This document shows positions 44,245 through 56,700 of a stretch of 64,000 nt of DNA, piece by piece. The position numbers and the translations under genes are program-made. The DNA is from Siderastrea radians. Taxonomy: Eukaryota; Cnidaria; Anthozoa; Scleractinia; Rhizangiidae. Position 1 is the first letter of the stretch, and each line of letters begins with the position of its first letter. Location of the stretch: NCBI GenBank assembly GCA_964017195.1, contig OZ024892.1, positions 4,508,366-4,572,365 of the forward strand, written 5' to 3'. The notes below the pieces were generated by a model. That model did not search any database. It saw only the letters and a list, made by a program, of their open reading frames with translations, and was not told the origin of the DNA.

Positions 44245-45995
44245 ATGGCGGCTGCTGGAAATGATGCTTCGTTAGATTTGACCCTAGAAATGGTCAAAGC
44301 AACGTAAATATTACGTTCGTTGATGAAGATGAGTTGCCTTTGGCTCATGATATGGAGCATCGATCATCTGAAGACGAGTTTTACTCGGACGAGTCGGGTT
44401 CTAGCCGATTCAGATGAGCAGTCGTCTAGCGAGGATGCAGATGAAGATATGGAGGAAGGAGAATGGTCTAAGGAGATCAAGTGTAGGGAGGATGTAGAAT
44501 TTCAAGAAGAGGTTGGAATAAATGTTGATAGTGAAAACCTTCAGTCTTGTTTGGATTTCTTTTCACTGTTTTTTACCGAAGACGTATGGCAGTTGCTAGT
44601 AGAACAAACTAATTTATATGCAGAACAGAAAAGGGAGCCTGAAGAACGCTCTGTGTGGTACCCTGTCACCAAGGATGAAATGAAGGCTTGGATTAGCCTT
44701 TATCTAAACATGGGGTTAGTTACTAAACCAAACCTTAGTTCCTATTGGAGCACAGATCCTGCTTTAAGCTCTCCATTTTTCCCTAGCATAATGTCCAGGG
44801 ATCGATTCCTCCAGATTTTGAGATACTTACACTTTGCAGACAACACCCAGGCACCCAGGGCTGACTCAGCTGATTTCAGTAAGTTGTACAAACTTCAGCC
44901 ATTCCCAGACTTGATAATACCTATGTTTCAGCAAGTGTATAAACCTAACAGACAGCTTGCCATTGATGAAACTTTGATAAAGTTCAAAGGAAAAGTGCAC
45001 TTCAGACAGTTTATTCCAATAAAGCCAGGAAGATTCGGCATCAAAGCTTTTTCACTTGCAGAATCTGGTAGTGGTTATTTGTTAAATAGCAAGATTTATA
45101 CTGGTAAGGAAGGTGATGTAGTCCAGAGAGACTTGGGTAGAACAGCTGTAATGTCTGTGATTGAACCTTACTTGGACAAGGGATACTATGTCTTCATGGA
45201 CAATTATTATACATCAGTCCAATTATTCAAGGATCTTGACGAAAGGAGAACTCTTGCCTGTGGGACGGCGAGATCGAACAGGGTAGGATTACCAAAAGAA
45301 ATTTGTGGTGTAAAAGAACTGAAAGTCAAACAGCTCTAGAGGGGGGGAGTTTGTACAGGCAGAAAGGAAATGTCACATGCGTGACATGGCGTGACCGAAA
45401 ACCAGTTAGTGTTTTGGCTACCCTTCCCACAAGTACAACAGATGCAAGTGTTGTCCAGCGCTCTGTTAAAGTTAATGGAACTTGGGAAAAGAGAGACTTT
45501 GCTCGGCCAGGTGTAATTGGCCTATATAACACTTATATGGGTGGTGTAGATGTGTCAGACCAAAGGGCTGTTGCATATGACCGACTTATGAGGGGATTGG
45601 TCTGGTACTACAAGGTTTTCTTCTACATGGTAGAAGTGTGTTTATCAAATGCACACATTTTGCACTGTAAATCCCCTGATCATGCCAGCATTGCAAGTCT
45701 TGAGTTCAGGAAGTCAGTGATCAAGGCATTAGTTCAAGGCAAATGCTTCAGGAGGGACACAGGACTGCCACAGATCCTAGTTCCTATCCCTGACATCAGA
45801 TTCAACCGTGACCACTTTCATCACCTTGTGAGTCAGGAAACTAGATCTACATGTAAGGTCCACATACAAGAAGTAAAGACCATGTACAGCTGTGCTGCTT
45901 GTGGGGTAAGAATGTGCCCAGAGCCTTGTTTCAGAAGATACCACACATTATCGAATTACTACTATGATGATGACCGCTACAATGGTCCCAGATGA
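44245..45995 (+). pseudogene. piggyBac transposase, three frame breaks
   Basis: DDE/D-type transposase of the piggyBac family. It opens at ATG 44245 (MAAAGNDASLD) with an acidic N-terminus. The frame shifts near 44302, near 44395 and at the G-run at 45340-45346. The core has LAIDETLIKFKG (first Asp, about 44964), YYVFMDNYYTS (second, 45199) and YMGGVDVSDQ (third, about 45549), so all catalytic aspartates are present. The C-terminus has the Cys-rich finger (CAACG, CPEPCF, YHTLSNYYYD) before TGA 45993. One or more of the breaks could be homopolymer sequencing errors, because one lies in a run of seven G. Taken at face value the copy is inactive. Confidence 0.85.
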
Positions 45996-46636
45996 CTGAA
46001 AGAAGGACAAGGGAGGCCTTTTCGAAGGGGCAGGAGGAGATCACTGCGAAGTTAAACATTGTTAGGGTCTACTGCTGTGTGCTCAAATGAAACTTGCAAA
46101 ATAGTCCTTATAGAATGGATGATTTGATTGAGATTGACTTAAACTATATCTCATCAAATTTTTTTTATTTTTTCCTATACAGTTGCTACTGTACAACTTA
46201 ACTTAATGCAAACTTTTTACTAGAAAAATACCTTTGCAACCGCTCATCTTTTGAATTGTAACTTGAAAAAGATTTGTTGTTGTGATAAGATGGATATAGA
46301 TGTGAAATTTTGTCTTTTAAACCTCTGATATTTTAATGTCCTTTAAAAATTTGCATAATTATGCAAATTATGCAATACGTGACGTCACATGTTTTCATAT
46401 ATCCCATAATTTTTATCTCATATGAAAGAGAATTTTATGCTCTTTATAAATATATATGGTTTTGTAAGGTTTTTGTGTAATGTTTCTACCTTAAAAGCAT
46501 TTTAAGTCATAGGTCTTGTATGCCTGTAAAATAACCCCCACCCCCCTTAGTATGCAATGGGTTAATGCTCAAATCATGGCTGGTGATAGCCCATCACATG
46601 CGAGAATTTTGTTATAGATATGATTAGGTGGGTTAT

Positions 46637-46920
46637 TTAACAATAATTATCTTGCGGAATATCACCTGATACTTAGCCGACGGGGCCGTAGCCGAGTTGG
46701 CTAAATCAGGGGATATTCTGCAAGATTGAGCAGGATAATTGTTTTGTTACTCAACAAATTCTCATCGACTATCATTTTCAGAACGAGAAAAGCTATGGAT
46801 CTATGACATGTAAAAATGTCAAAAGCTAGCAACACATATTAAAGCTGAGTTATTAAACACTGAAACAAAATTTCAAGAATTAAATCGAAGTTTACTACTG
46901 TTCACTTAAAAAGACTCATT
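46637..46920. repeat. Dispersed palindromic repeat, copy 1
   Basis: A hairpin-rich unit (GAATATCACCTGATACTTAG mirrored by CTAAATCAGGGGATATTC) bounded by AACAATAATTATC and GGATAATTGTT. Downstream text (CAACAAATTCTCATCGACTA, TTCAGAACGAGAAAA) is shared with copy 2 at 48325-48600. Confidence 0.75.
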
Positions 46921-46957
46921 TACAAACTCATGTTTGGGTTTGGTAATGACTAGGTAA

Positions 46958-46959
46958 AG

Positions 46960-46995
<36 letters not shown>
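46958..46995. repeat. AT dinucleotide microsatellite
   Basis: About 18 uninterrupted AT units, followed by an ATTT stretch. Confidence 0.9.
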
Positions 46996-46996
<1 letters not shown>

Positions 46997-46999
46997 TTA

Positions 47000-47679
47000 T
47001 TAAAAACTGGACTAGGTATATTGGATTTCTAGCATTTTGATTGGCTCAACGGAGCTAGGCTATCAGCTCATATACCTGCTGGGACCAAATATGGTCAATG
47101 AACACTCAACAACAAAGTGAGCTGAAAGTTTTTTTCCTCGCGGGCAACCCGGCGAGAAAAATGGACGAGAAAAATCACTTGCCACCAAATTTAAATCAAG
47201 CAGAAATTCCAACAGCGTCGTCTAACACAAGTCAAAATTGTTTGAAGAAACTGTGCAGAAATAGAAATTTAAGCATTAAGCGTTGTGTTTACAATTAACT
47301 TCTTTCATCGATCGTCACGTCGATCATTGAAATTGAACAAACGGTAGGTATTATCAAAAAGGATTTCCACTTCAAAATATCAAGACAAGACATAAAATAA
47401 AACACAATGAAATGGAGCTGGAGCATTTAATAAAAACTATCACACATTCATGGCGAGTCGGAGCGAAAATCATGAAGCAGTCTAAACAAGTGCTAAAAAA
47501 AATACAGCTGCAAACTACCAAGAAGGAAGGAAGGGCGAGATTGTTTTTCGGCTTTAACATGCAAAATCAGGACACTGGTTTACCTGCACTTGTTGTAGCT
47601 CTGTGTTCCAACAGGTCCAAATGCTCAGATAGAAATTGGATGCCATGTAAAGGGAGTTGAATCGCTTTTCCAGTTGTTT
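47000..47679. other. Intergenic, no gene recognised
   Basis: Short open frames only, without signatures. Confidence 0.35.
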
Positions 47680-48190
47680 GAATGATGTTTTTACCATTCC
47701 GTCCGCAACCTCTAAACCGAGAACAACTGCATTTTGCGCTTTGCGTTTAACAAACTATGATGGTGAATTCTAATGTTCCTCGCGACAGTAATCTTGCTTC
47801 TGAGCTGCATAGAAAATACCTCTTCAAGTTCAACTGTTCCAATTTGTTCTGTCTTCAGTTCGATCAAACACGCACATGATGGCTCCGTTGTGCGAACAGA
47901 TTACAACTTGTTCAGTTTCAACTCCAGCAGCTATATGGTGAAATTGTACAGCTTCAATCCGCTTTGAACGATGATTACAACAATGTTCAGGAAAAATCAA
48001 ACATGTACCATATTTCAGAGCCAATAATTAGATTTTTTTCCAAAACGTGATCTACTTTGTTCACTTTCGAGCAGTTTTCATTGATTCATTCAGCTTTGCA
48101 ATGAAACGCTGCAACACTTCGCAAGGTTTTGGCGCCTTTTTCGTTCAGTCATGTGATCGATTCTTGTTCCGCTTAAATTTCTTTTCTCAT
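47680..48190 (+). repeat. Old dispersed repeat, copy B
   Basis: Counterpart of 14040-14570 in the same orientation; landmarks are given under copy A. It lies between the two copies of the palindromic repeat. Confidence 0.6.
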
Positions 48191-48324
48191 TTTTCCCATT
48201 CTTTCTGTATTTTTTTTTTTAATAATGGTTAAGTTTTTAATAAAACAATTATTCTACTCGGGCTTGCTGGATATCAAATGATTATAACCAACTCGGCGCT
48301 ACGCGCCTCGTTGGTTATCTATTT

Positions 48325-48600
48325 AACAATTATCCTGCGAAATCGCGCGGAATATCACCTGATACTTAGCCGACGAGGCCGTAGGCCGAGTTGGCTAAAT
48401 CAGGGGATATTCCGCAAGATTGAGCAGGATAATTGTTTTATTATTCAACAAATTCTCATCGACTACCATTTTCAGAACGAGAAAAACTATGGTTCTATGA
48501 TGAAAACGCTAAAAGCTAGCAACACATAATGAATCAAAACAGACCTTCAAGAAATCGAAGTTTACTACCGTTCACTTAAAAAGACTTATTTACAAACTCA
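48325..48600. repeat. Dispersed palindromic repeat, copy 2
   Basis: Starts AACAATTATCCTGCG. It carries GGAATATCACCTGATACTTA mirrored by GGGGATATTCCGC, ends GCAGGATAATTGTT, and continues with the same flank as copy 1. It lacks the few substitutions that spoil the copy 1 hairpin, so it is closer to the family consensus. Confidence 0.75.
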
Positions 48601-49635
48601 TGTCTGGAAATAACAAGACAAAGTAAAAAAAAAAATATTGCTACCTTACCGAGAATAAGTCCTCTTCCTGTGAATTAAAATCTTTGCAACTTTACAACTT
48701 TCCGTGAGCAAGTTTGCTGCTTAGTTCGCAATAGCATTTTCTTGGTTGAGTTCTCACTATGAAAATTCCAAGTCAACCTCTGGATATCTTTGTGAGCTGA
48801 AGCAAATACTTGTTGGCTTTTTGAGAGCATTTAATCCTGGAAAGTTTCTTCCAGGGAGTTAAAATTTGCGGAGAACACTTATAAAACTGCCTCGCTTTTC
48901 AAAATGGCCACCAAACAAGTAATGAAAGAAAATCTGCAGTGCACTTCCAAATATGGTCATTTACGTATATCACAGGATATCTGTCATGGACACCGCGGCA
49001 AAATGCACTGCGCACGCGCTGTATTTTTACTTCTTGTCAATGCTCCCCTATTGAAAACTATTGGAAAGAATAACAAACTCGGGTTCCGGCCGCGAATTTT
49101 GAAAAACGTAAGCTCCAGACATCAAACTTAAGGTTAAAAAATCCAGAGCAGCTTCAATATAGTTTTATCTGTTTCTACACCTTTGCACCTCGTAGTTTCG
49201 GGCTTGCACCCACAGCGAAAAACATCATGAAAGTCGATAGTTTACGTTCGCATGTCGCCTTTGTAGTGGCATTAGGGAGTTTAAGCAACCACCACAGCGA
49301 CGGCAACGAGAACGTCGAAAAACAATAGGCCTTAATGAGCTAAACAATGACTCTGCACGTGCGTTACACATTCTGGTACATTTCTTTTCCGTCCTCTGCA
49401 AAACAACAACGTGAAATGACCAGTTTTAATTTTTTTTTTTGGAGAACGGGAACACACGAGGGTGAATTTTTCTTCTCTTTCTGGACTTGAGCGCCATCCC
49501 TGCGAATTCAGTTCCCAGACAGTTCGAAAGCACACCGAATGAAAATGAACAACATAAGCTCGAAACCGGAAATGACCGAAGTGAGCGCATGCGCAGACGT
49601 TTTGCCGCGGTGTCTCTGTCATGTAGGATGACAAA
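48601..49635. other. Intergenic, no gene recognised
   Basis: No confident exon. Open frames here have no signature. Confidence 0.35.
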
Positions 49636-50197
49636 GTAGGCAATATAAAAATTATGAGTGCCAGGAGTCCTTTTTTTCTTCTCCCCTCTCTCTCCTCCCT
49701 TCTCTTTTCTCTCCCGTGTGGTTTCTAGGCTCATGGGAGTCAAAAATACCCAGTTTCGGTTTCGTTCCGGTGAAAATGGGCAAATCTTCAGGAGCCACCT
49801 TTTCAAAAATCCAGGTAGATGTTGCAAGCAAATGTTGCCAGGTGGTGAAAAATGACCGAATTTTGGCTGATGAGTTGGCTTTTCAGCATTACTTGGCCAT
49901 TTTAGCCCATTTCATGCCAACATCTACCCAGATTTTTGCAAACGGTGCCGCTCGGTTCAGGTGTCTGAGCGGTGTGTCACGGGCACTTTTTTTCCGTTCA
50001 GAAACTATCTCCAAAGTAGGCAATATAAAAATTATGAGTGCCAGGAGTCCTTTTTTCTTCTCCCCTCTCTCTCCTCCCTTCTCTTTTCTCTCCCGTGTGG
50101 TTTCTAGGCTCATGGGAGTCAAAAATACCCAGTTTCGGTGTCGTTCCGGTGAAAATGGGCAAATCTTCAGGAGCCACCTTTTCAAAAATCCAGGTAG
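49636..50197. repeat. Direct duplication of a 183-bp segment
   Basis: 49636-49818 and 50015-50197 are almost identical (GTAGGCAATATAAAAATTAT to AAAAATCCAGGTAGAT). They differ at about two positions (an extra T in one T-run, CGGTTTCG versus CGGTGTCG). The 196-bp spacer is unique. A recent duplication. Confidence 0.9.
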
Positions 50198-52367
50198 ATA
50201 TATGAGGCGCCATTTTTTCACAAAGGGTCTTATTCTGTTGGACCCCTTTTGTGTTGTCAGGTTCCGTCGTTGTCATTCTTCCAGACCCATTTCTTACCTG
50301 AAAACCTGCTTGTTCTGATGTAAGCAGGTAGCTACTTGCAGCTGGAAGCTTGTTGAGGAGAAATGGAACTGTGTAATGGAATCAAGAGATGGAAAACAAA
50401 CAAACCCAGTTCATACCGTCACAAGCGGTAATCTTTGGACAGCTGTCATTTTCCTTGGAGGTCTTCCGGATCGGCGAAAAACTATGGGTAATGTTTCTTC
50501 GTAGCGAAACTGGTGTTTGAAGCGGAAATGGACGTGTAGTTTGGAGATAATCATGGCGTAAAGATGGCCATATTTGAAGTGTTTCCAAAATGACAGTCTT
50601 CATATGTTTGGCGGTGTAGCGCCTGGGCTCCAGTGCTCACGTAGGGTGTAGGGGGATTGGGAACGAGAGAGTTTGACAACTTTGAACCGTTATATCTCAG
50701 AGGGGTTTTATTGTGGCCGTTTGAAAAACTGTGGAAATATATGTATTGGAGACAATTTTCGCGCTGCGCGTGGTTTTAAGTTGGTGAAATTAAGGTTTTA
50801 AAAGTTCCTGGGGTAGGTAAGTTACTTCCATGCCCGCAGTGCTAAGGACTATGGGATTGGCAGAAAATAGCCTATCCTCACATGAATTAGCTGCATTTGA
50901 GAATTGGGGACAAGCTTGTTTATGTGCAAGCTCACTGCAACTTAAGGTACAATATGCGGTCCTTGGTCGGCGAGGTCCTTGTTCTGCGACCTTTCCGAAC
51001 CGATGTCATATTTGCTCGTTAATCAAAATACGATAAAAAAAGAATGTATCCGATGATTTATTGATTAGTCTTCTTCCATATGACGATGTTTCGACTTTCC
51101 TGCTGTTGGTGAAGGCGGGGAATTCAAGTTTGTTGGCAACATGAGAACCCTCATAGAGTATTTTTTGGCTCGCCGTTGGAAGCCAAAGTTGCTATGGACG
51201 CTAACGTACATTGAGATAATTAAAATTTTAGAAAATCCAATTTAGTAACTGCATCGCTTAAGCCAATCACAGAGTGAAAGGGAATTTGGTCTTGATGATG
51301 GTTTTCAACGCTCGCAGCTGGATTTTGTTGCGAGCTAAACCATGCGTCATGGAAAGTCCCACTTTGTGGTATTTTTAGCTCTGAATAGTCCCGGGCCTTA
51401 TCATCGCTATTTTAAGCTCTGGCAGCGAGAGCCTGGGTTTTTGCCCCGTTTGGGGCAATTTTCCAGGCCTCTGCAACCGGTGGCTTCAGCAAACGTGGAG
51501 TTTGAAACGCCGCTCAATTCCCCTCCGTTTCATTTTTCTAAGCGCAAATGCATCGTCCATTTCCCATACGAGTTAGACCAAGCACATTGATTGGCGCACT
51601 TTCTAGTTTGTATTGCTCACCCGGCCGAATTAATTGTTCTGTCATGTCCAGTAAGCTTATATATTTTTGCAGTCAGTGCAAGAACAAACAACCAACAACC
51701 ATTGCTGGGTTTGTCGTACCATGTATTTAGACGAAACTGTCCTTGAAGGTTTATCGAACACTTCAGTAAGCCAATTTGTCTTTCTACTTTTGCGTCTCCG
51801 TAAATTACATGGTCATGTTTACTTAGCTTGTGCATAGATAAAACGCAACGGGAGGACGTGTTGTTTTGAAAAAGAAGTTTACAGATAAACCAATTTCTGT
51901 GGTTGTGAAGGAATTTGCTGCAGAGTTTAAAACTTTTGTCTTAACGACTGTCGAAAAATATCAACAATTTTCGGATATGGGTCCTTGGTGCGCGACCTAT
52001 GACCCTGGAGAACTTACATTTCGCGAAGCAGACAAAGAAAACCTTAGATAAATGGAAACGGCCGTTGTTTTTGCTGAATATTTTCAAAATCTTCTTTATA
52101 TACATGTTTGTGAACGCGGTTAACTTTTCAGTTGTATACCTAGAATACATATAAGCTTGTAGTCTTGTAATTTAATATTTTCGACTGCGCTTGGGGCTTG
52201 CGTGAGGGACTGTTGTCTGAAAAGTAAACATATTATTTTATACTTACAACGACTTTCCAACAAGACCTGCAGCTTAGATATATCAAGGATAAGAAAGAAT
52301 AAATGAAATATTGTTCAAATTTTCATTCTCCTACAGAAATTCAACTGACAAGATTCTAAAAATACAA
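50198..52367. other. Intergenic, no gene recognised
   Basis: Several 60-80 codon open frames but no splice-supported or domain-supported exon. Confidence 0.35.
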
Positions 52368-52376
52368 GAAAATGGC

Positions 52377-52455
52377 CAGTCTCCTGTACGCAGCCGTTTT
52401 TAGTGGCGTCACGCAACGCTCCCAAAACATCTAAAAACGGCTGCGTAGGAGACTA
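52377..52455. mobile_element. 79-bp palindromic mini-element with 9-bp target duplication
   Basis: CAGTCTCCTGTACGCAGCCG and CGGCTGCGTAGGAGACTA form the arms (CCGTTTTTAG mirrored by CTAAAAACGG). Flanked on both sides by GAAAATGGC (52368-52376 and 52456-52464). Same class as the element at 42523. Confidence 0.85.
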
Positions 52456-52529
52456 GAAAATGGCAAGATTCTAAAATTTTGTCGAGATTGCACAGTCATT
52501 CTGACAGATTATTGCCTTTATCAGTTTCA

Positions 52530-52710
52530 GACCATGTGCACGTGGCTAATAGCTCCCTGGTGAACATCAACATTCCGCTACAAAGCGTGGAGGAGTTAAA
52601 TTCGGGACCACCGACTGACAAATTCATCCAGTGGCAGGGAGGAGGATTTGAACTCGGGACCTCCAGAGTACAAGTCCAGCACCCTAACCACTAGGCCACG
52701 CTCACCTCCA
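52530..52710 (-). mobile_element. tRNA-derived SINE
   Basis: On the minus strand the head starts GGAGGTGAGCGTGGCC, with A box TGGCCTAGTGG (52698-52688) and B box GAGTTCAAATCC (52655-52644), 32 bp apart. A non-tRNA body follows. The cloverleaf is not credible, so this is not a tRNA gene. Confidence 0.75.
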
Positions 52711-53039
52711 ACTTAATTGCTTAAAGGCAATCATCCACCACGTTTACTTATTATAGTTTGTTTTGTCTGATACTAATTTTTTGGAACAACCCGATGTTTT
52801 TCGCAAATGTTGGTTTCTAAATATAGAAGTCACGTGATTGATGGCCAAAACTCTGATACTCGATATGACTGTATGCTGTTCACGATTTTAAATAAACCTG
52901 TCCCTCGCTCCGGCAAGCCCCACCCCCTCCCTCTTCAAAAGTTCCCAGAGAAAAATAGACCGTGACGCGTGGAGATATAAGCTAGAAGAGAAACGTGTTT
53001 CGTGAGTTAAACTAAATATGTTAAAGGGCCCTTGCCAAC

Positions 53040-53355
53040 CAAAATCCTTTGCGCTCCTCAAACCCTTTAGGCGGCCATTTTCGCGGCACCCGAAAATGGC
53101 TGCCAGACGGTTTTAGCGAAAAAAATCGCTTTCTGTATGTTTTTTACCACGTATCTACTTCATTTTGGAGAGAACTATGCATTCTTGCTACCGTTGTTCA
53201 AAATGTAGCGATCTGAGCGAAGTTTTTTGCCGATTCGTTTTTGAACGGCCACGATCGTTGTGGAAGACAAAACATTTTCAGACCCGGACATTTCGAACTG
53301 AGAGATTGATCAGGATTGCGGTCAAGGTGGGTTATCAGTCTGATGTATTTTCGGA
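53040..53355 (+). promoter_or_regulatory. Probable promoter and 5' exon of the AT-hook host gene
   Basis: A GGCGGCCATTTTCG / CGAAAATGGC palindrome (53070-53100) gives two opposed YY1-like GCCAT sites, typical of animal core promoters. A possible non-coding or short coding exon follows and ends at the strong donor GGAG|GTAAGTATAG near 53355. Its link to the ATG at 53706 is inference from order and strand. Confidence 0.4.
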
Positions 53356-53705
53356 GGTAAGTATAGTTTTAGCGTTTACGATATAATGTTGTGTAATGCC
53401 GTGTAATTTTGCGTTGTAAAACAACCTTTGAACATCAATGAAATTCATGGGTGATACACGTGATGTTTGGTGTGAAAAATTTCACAACATTGTACTGTTC
53501 CTGCTGCGAACTCTGCTTTATTTGGTTATGTAAAAACACCTCGGATTGGGAAACATGGATCTTGTAGTTTACGTGAATCATTTGCATGAAAAACTGAGCA
53601 TCATTTCGAACTGGGTCTTGCCTCTCACAACACCGAAAGTAACCATCCTACAGAGCTAGTGGTGCCAGGGGTTTTCCGTCACACAGACCGAGAAATTGTA
53701 GCCCC

Positions 53706-56700
53706 ATGTCACGTTCACCCCCGAAGGGCATGTACTAAAACCAGGAACACCGGAACACCGGAACACCGGAACACCGGAACACCGGAACACCGGAACACCC
53801 TGGAACACCCCGGAACACCACGGAACACCACGGAACACCACGGAACACCCCGGAACACCCCCGGAACACCCCGGAACACCCCCGGAACACTCCGGAACAC
53901 TCCGGAACACCCCGGAACACTCCGGAACACCCCGGAACACCCCCGGAACACTGGAATTTGACGGTATTTCCGCACGGGCTAGTTAATTTACTTGTAACAA
54001 GTAAACATGCGGTTAATGTTTAATGTTTTAATGGTTAATGTTTTTCTTTCAGTGCTTTGGCTTAAAGGCACGGCGCCACAGAGTTAAATCTTGAGAAAAG
54101 CAGTCACTTGAGAAACACATAAGTCGTGTTTGCGTGAGTCACGGAGTGTGCGTGACATCAAGTACCTTTACCGCGTGATCTTTTGCTTTTTAAAAACCAC
54201 ATGCCGGCTACGCATGCATATATTTATTTTGTTCCGAATATTCCATAAAATAAACCCAAACCAGTTCATGAATTGCATTTAAAAGAAAGCCAAATCACGC
54301 CAAAATAAAGAGTAGACTAAGACCATCCCATCATGTTTCTCCGTTTAGCATCGTCCGACGAGCTTTTGTTAATTTCCCTGGCGCGATGACGTGTATTCCG
54401 TGCTTTGACACATTCTTGCTGAGATTGCAACTAACGTATCGATAACGTTTCGATTCCCAAAATAAACTCAAAACAAAAATTGGGATATCCGGAAAATAAG
54501 TCGTTGTTTTGTAATATTTAACACATTCCGGGTTAATTGTACGACTTGTACTCGCTCCGAGCCAAACGCTTGAGTAATACAAAAATAAATATTTCACACA
54601 AACAGAGAGCAGAGTATTCAAACAAAAAATAGGTGAATGATTATTTATAGCTACAAGCGAGTGATCACGTGAGTGACATAGTAGTAGTTTTAAATAGCTT
54701 GGACATGTCCAAACGGTCTTTGTTTTCGCTATCTGATTATATTTAGCCCTCTCTTCTTGTAAAATATGAAATGAAACAAAACTATACATTTCAGAGAGCA
54801 GAGTGTTCATGTTAAACGCGTGTGATCGGCTGATCGCTATTAAAGATTAAATCTTGCGTGACCGTGACAGAAGAAGCCGGCTGGGCCGCGAGTGTCTGGT
54901 TGGATTAGCTTCGATTTACCGACAAAAAAATATCTGACACAGATTATGAACCGTTGCACACGGTTAACTATGAGTACGCATTGCGGTTCTACTTTCTAAT
55001 GACCAACTGCTGACCACGAAGCCCATGTGCGATGGAGAGCATGGAAGAATGGCCGGATTGTTTCGTGGGTAAGTACAATGAATCATCCATATTCATCGTC
55101 TTTTATGTGAAAACAAATGTTTGAAGTATTTTGGGAAAGCATTTTAAACAAGATTTTGTGCTTTTTTCAGGGGAAGATGGGCCCCCGGAAGAAAGAGGTA
55201 GTGAAAGGTAAGTTAGTTCGGTGACTGCTATTATCCGAAGCTTTATTTCGTTTGTGAGCTGAGAAAGTAGACACATTTTTCAGATTTTTCAAGTGACATA
55301 TTACTTACATTTTGTTCTGATACCTGTTTATACCTTACCAGGGGCAGAACTAAAAAAGATGCGATAGTAGTTGAAAGCGAAGACGAAGACATAGGCAGTG
55401 GCACTACAGATGACTGTGAGGTAAGCTGTGCTGCACTTTATACTCTTTTTCCATCCAGTCTAAATAGTGGATGAATACTTTGCTCTCAACTACGCGATTG
55501 TTCCGGCTATTTGCTCAGTCCCTACCGTATTTTAACATCGAAAAAACAACAAATGCTTTTAAATTTCAACAGAAAGACGAACTTGGTGACTCTTATCAGG
55601 AAACGGACTCCGATAATCTGTAAGTAAAGCTTACATGTTTTATAACAAAATGTTTTTCTTACACATCAATTGCCTTTATTATATATACTAGAGAGAATTA
55701 GCAGTATTTTCCTTTCCTGAGAAAAATAATATATTTACACTGTAAAAGAAATGGTATCTTTGACATGTGAGGATATTGATTTCGACACTGACGAGTTTCT
55801 CATGTTTGAATGCTTTCATCAATATTAAGGGGAAACATCTTGGGACCTTCATTCGGAAATTTTCGGCAATCTTAGGAAGTCTTCGTAAAATTTCGGAAAA
55901 TGTTCGGGGGGGAGAGGGGGGCGAATTCCGGCCCCCCTCCATAACTTCCAGAATATTTAAGCAATCACAATGAAACTTACAGGATATATAGTATGTCCAA
56001 AAATCTATACTGTTTTGGTATATGTCATGTGGGATGATGATGTCACATCATGTGACATTTACATCATAATGTCAAAACATCCGCCATCTTGGATTTCAAA
56101 ATTTTTCCAAAACGTCAGAAAATTGCCCAAAATTACTGGAAAATACTCAAAACCAATAAACATGTGCTTAAAATCCGTAAAAAGGAGAAACCAATTGCTT
56201 TAAATCTTTTTCATTAATAGAAACACGAAAATTACAAATTTGAGAAAAGATGCCTGTCAAAATGGCGTTGGCCATGGTGACGTCAAGATAAATTTTAGAT
56301 AAAGTCGCAAAGTTTGGCAGCGTTTGGTTGAATATTGAAAAAGTTAAAGGCGTTCAAAGTCAGCGTGGGCTCTTCCCCCCCCCCCCGGTCTGGTTAAAGT
56401 TAAGGTCTGACCCTAGCTGTATCATAAGAGTCAAAGGAAATATTTTAATAATATCCTTTTTTCACTATTTCCTAATAGTGATGTGTTTGTGTTTTTTGTT
56501 GGTAAGACTAAATTCGCCACTGAGGAAAAAACAAAGGCAAAAAGTTGAACATCGTCAAAACAATGCAGCTACTGCTCGCAAGATATGCTTTCCAGCTGAG
56601 AGGTATGTGAATTGAATTGTCAGCAAGTAATCTACCTTATTCAAAATAATTTTCGTCAGTATTAATTTTCTCGATTTCAAAATAATCGAGTAATTAAGTA

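Larger units (their letters stand above)
43721..46565 (+). mobile_element. piggyBac element, about 2.84 kb, with TTAA ends
   Basis: Bounded by TTAA at 43721 and TTAA at 46562. The left end reads TTAACCCTTAACATACTA; the right end, on the other strand, reads TTAACCCATTGCATACTA, matching at 15 of 18 positions. It contains the piggyBac transposase in the expected orientation. Near the right end, 46345-46390 carries palindromic octamer-like ATGCAAAT and TGACGTCA words. Confidence 0.85.

Noticed and set aside
52644..52710. tRNA gene on the minus strand
   Set aside because: A and B boxes fit, but the acceptor stem does not pair and a SINE body follows.
53656..53975. Open frames on both strands in the left GGAACACC array
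   Set aside because: They arise because the repeat has no stops in most frames; composition is purely repeat-driven.
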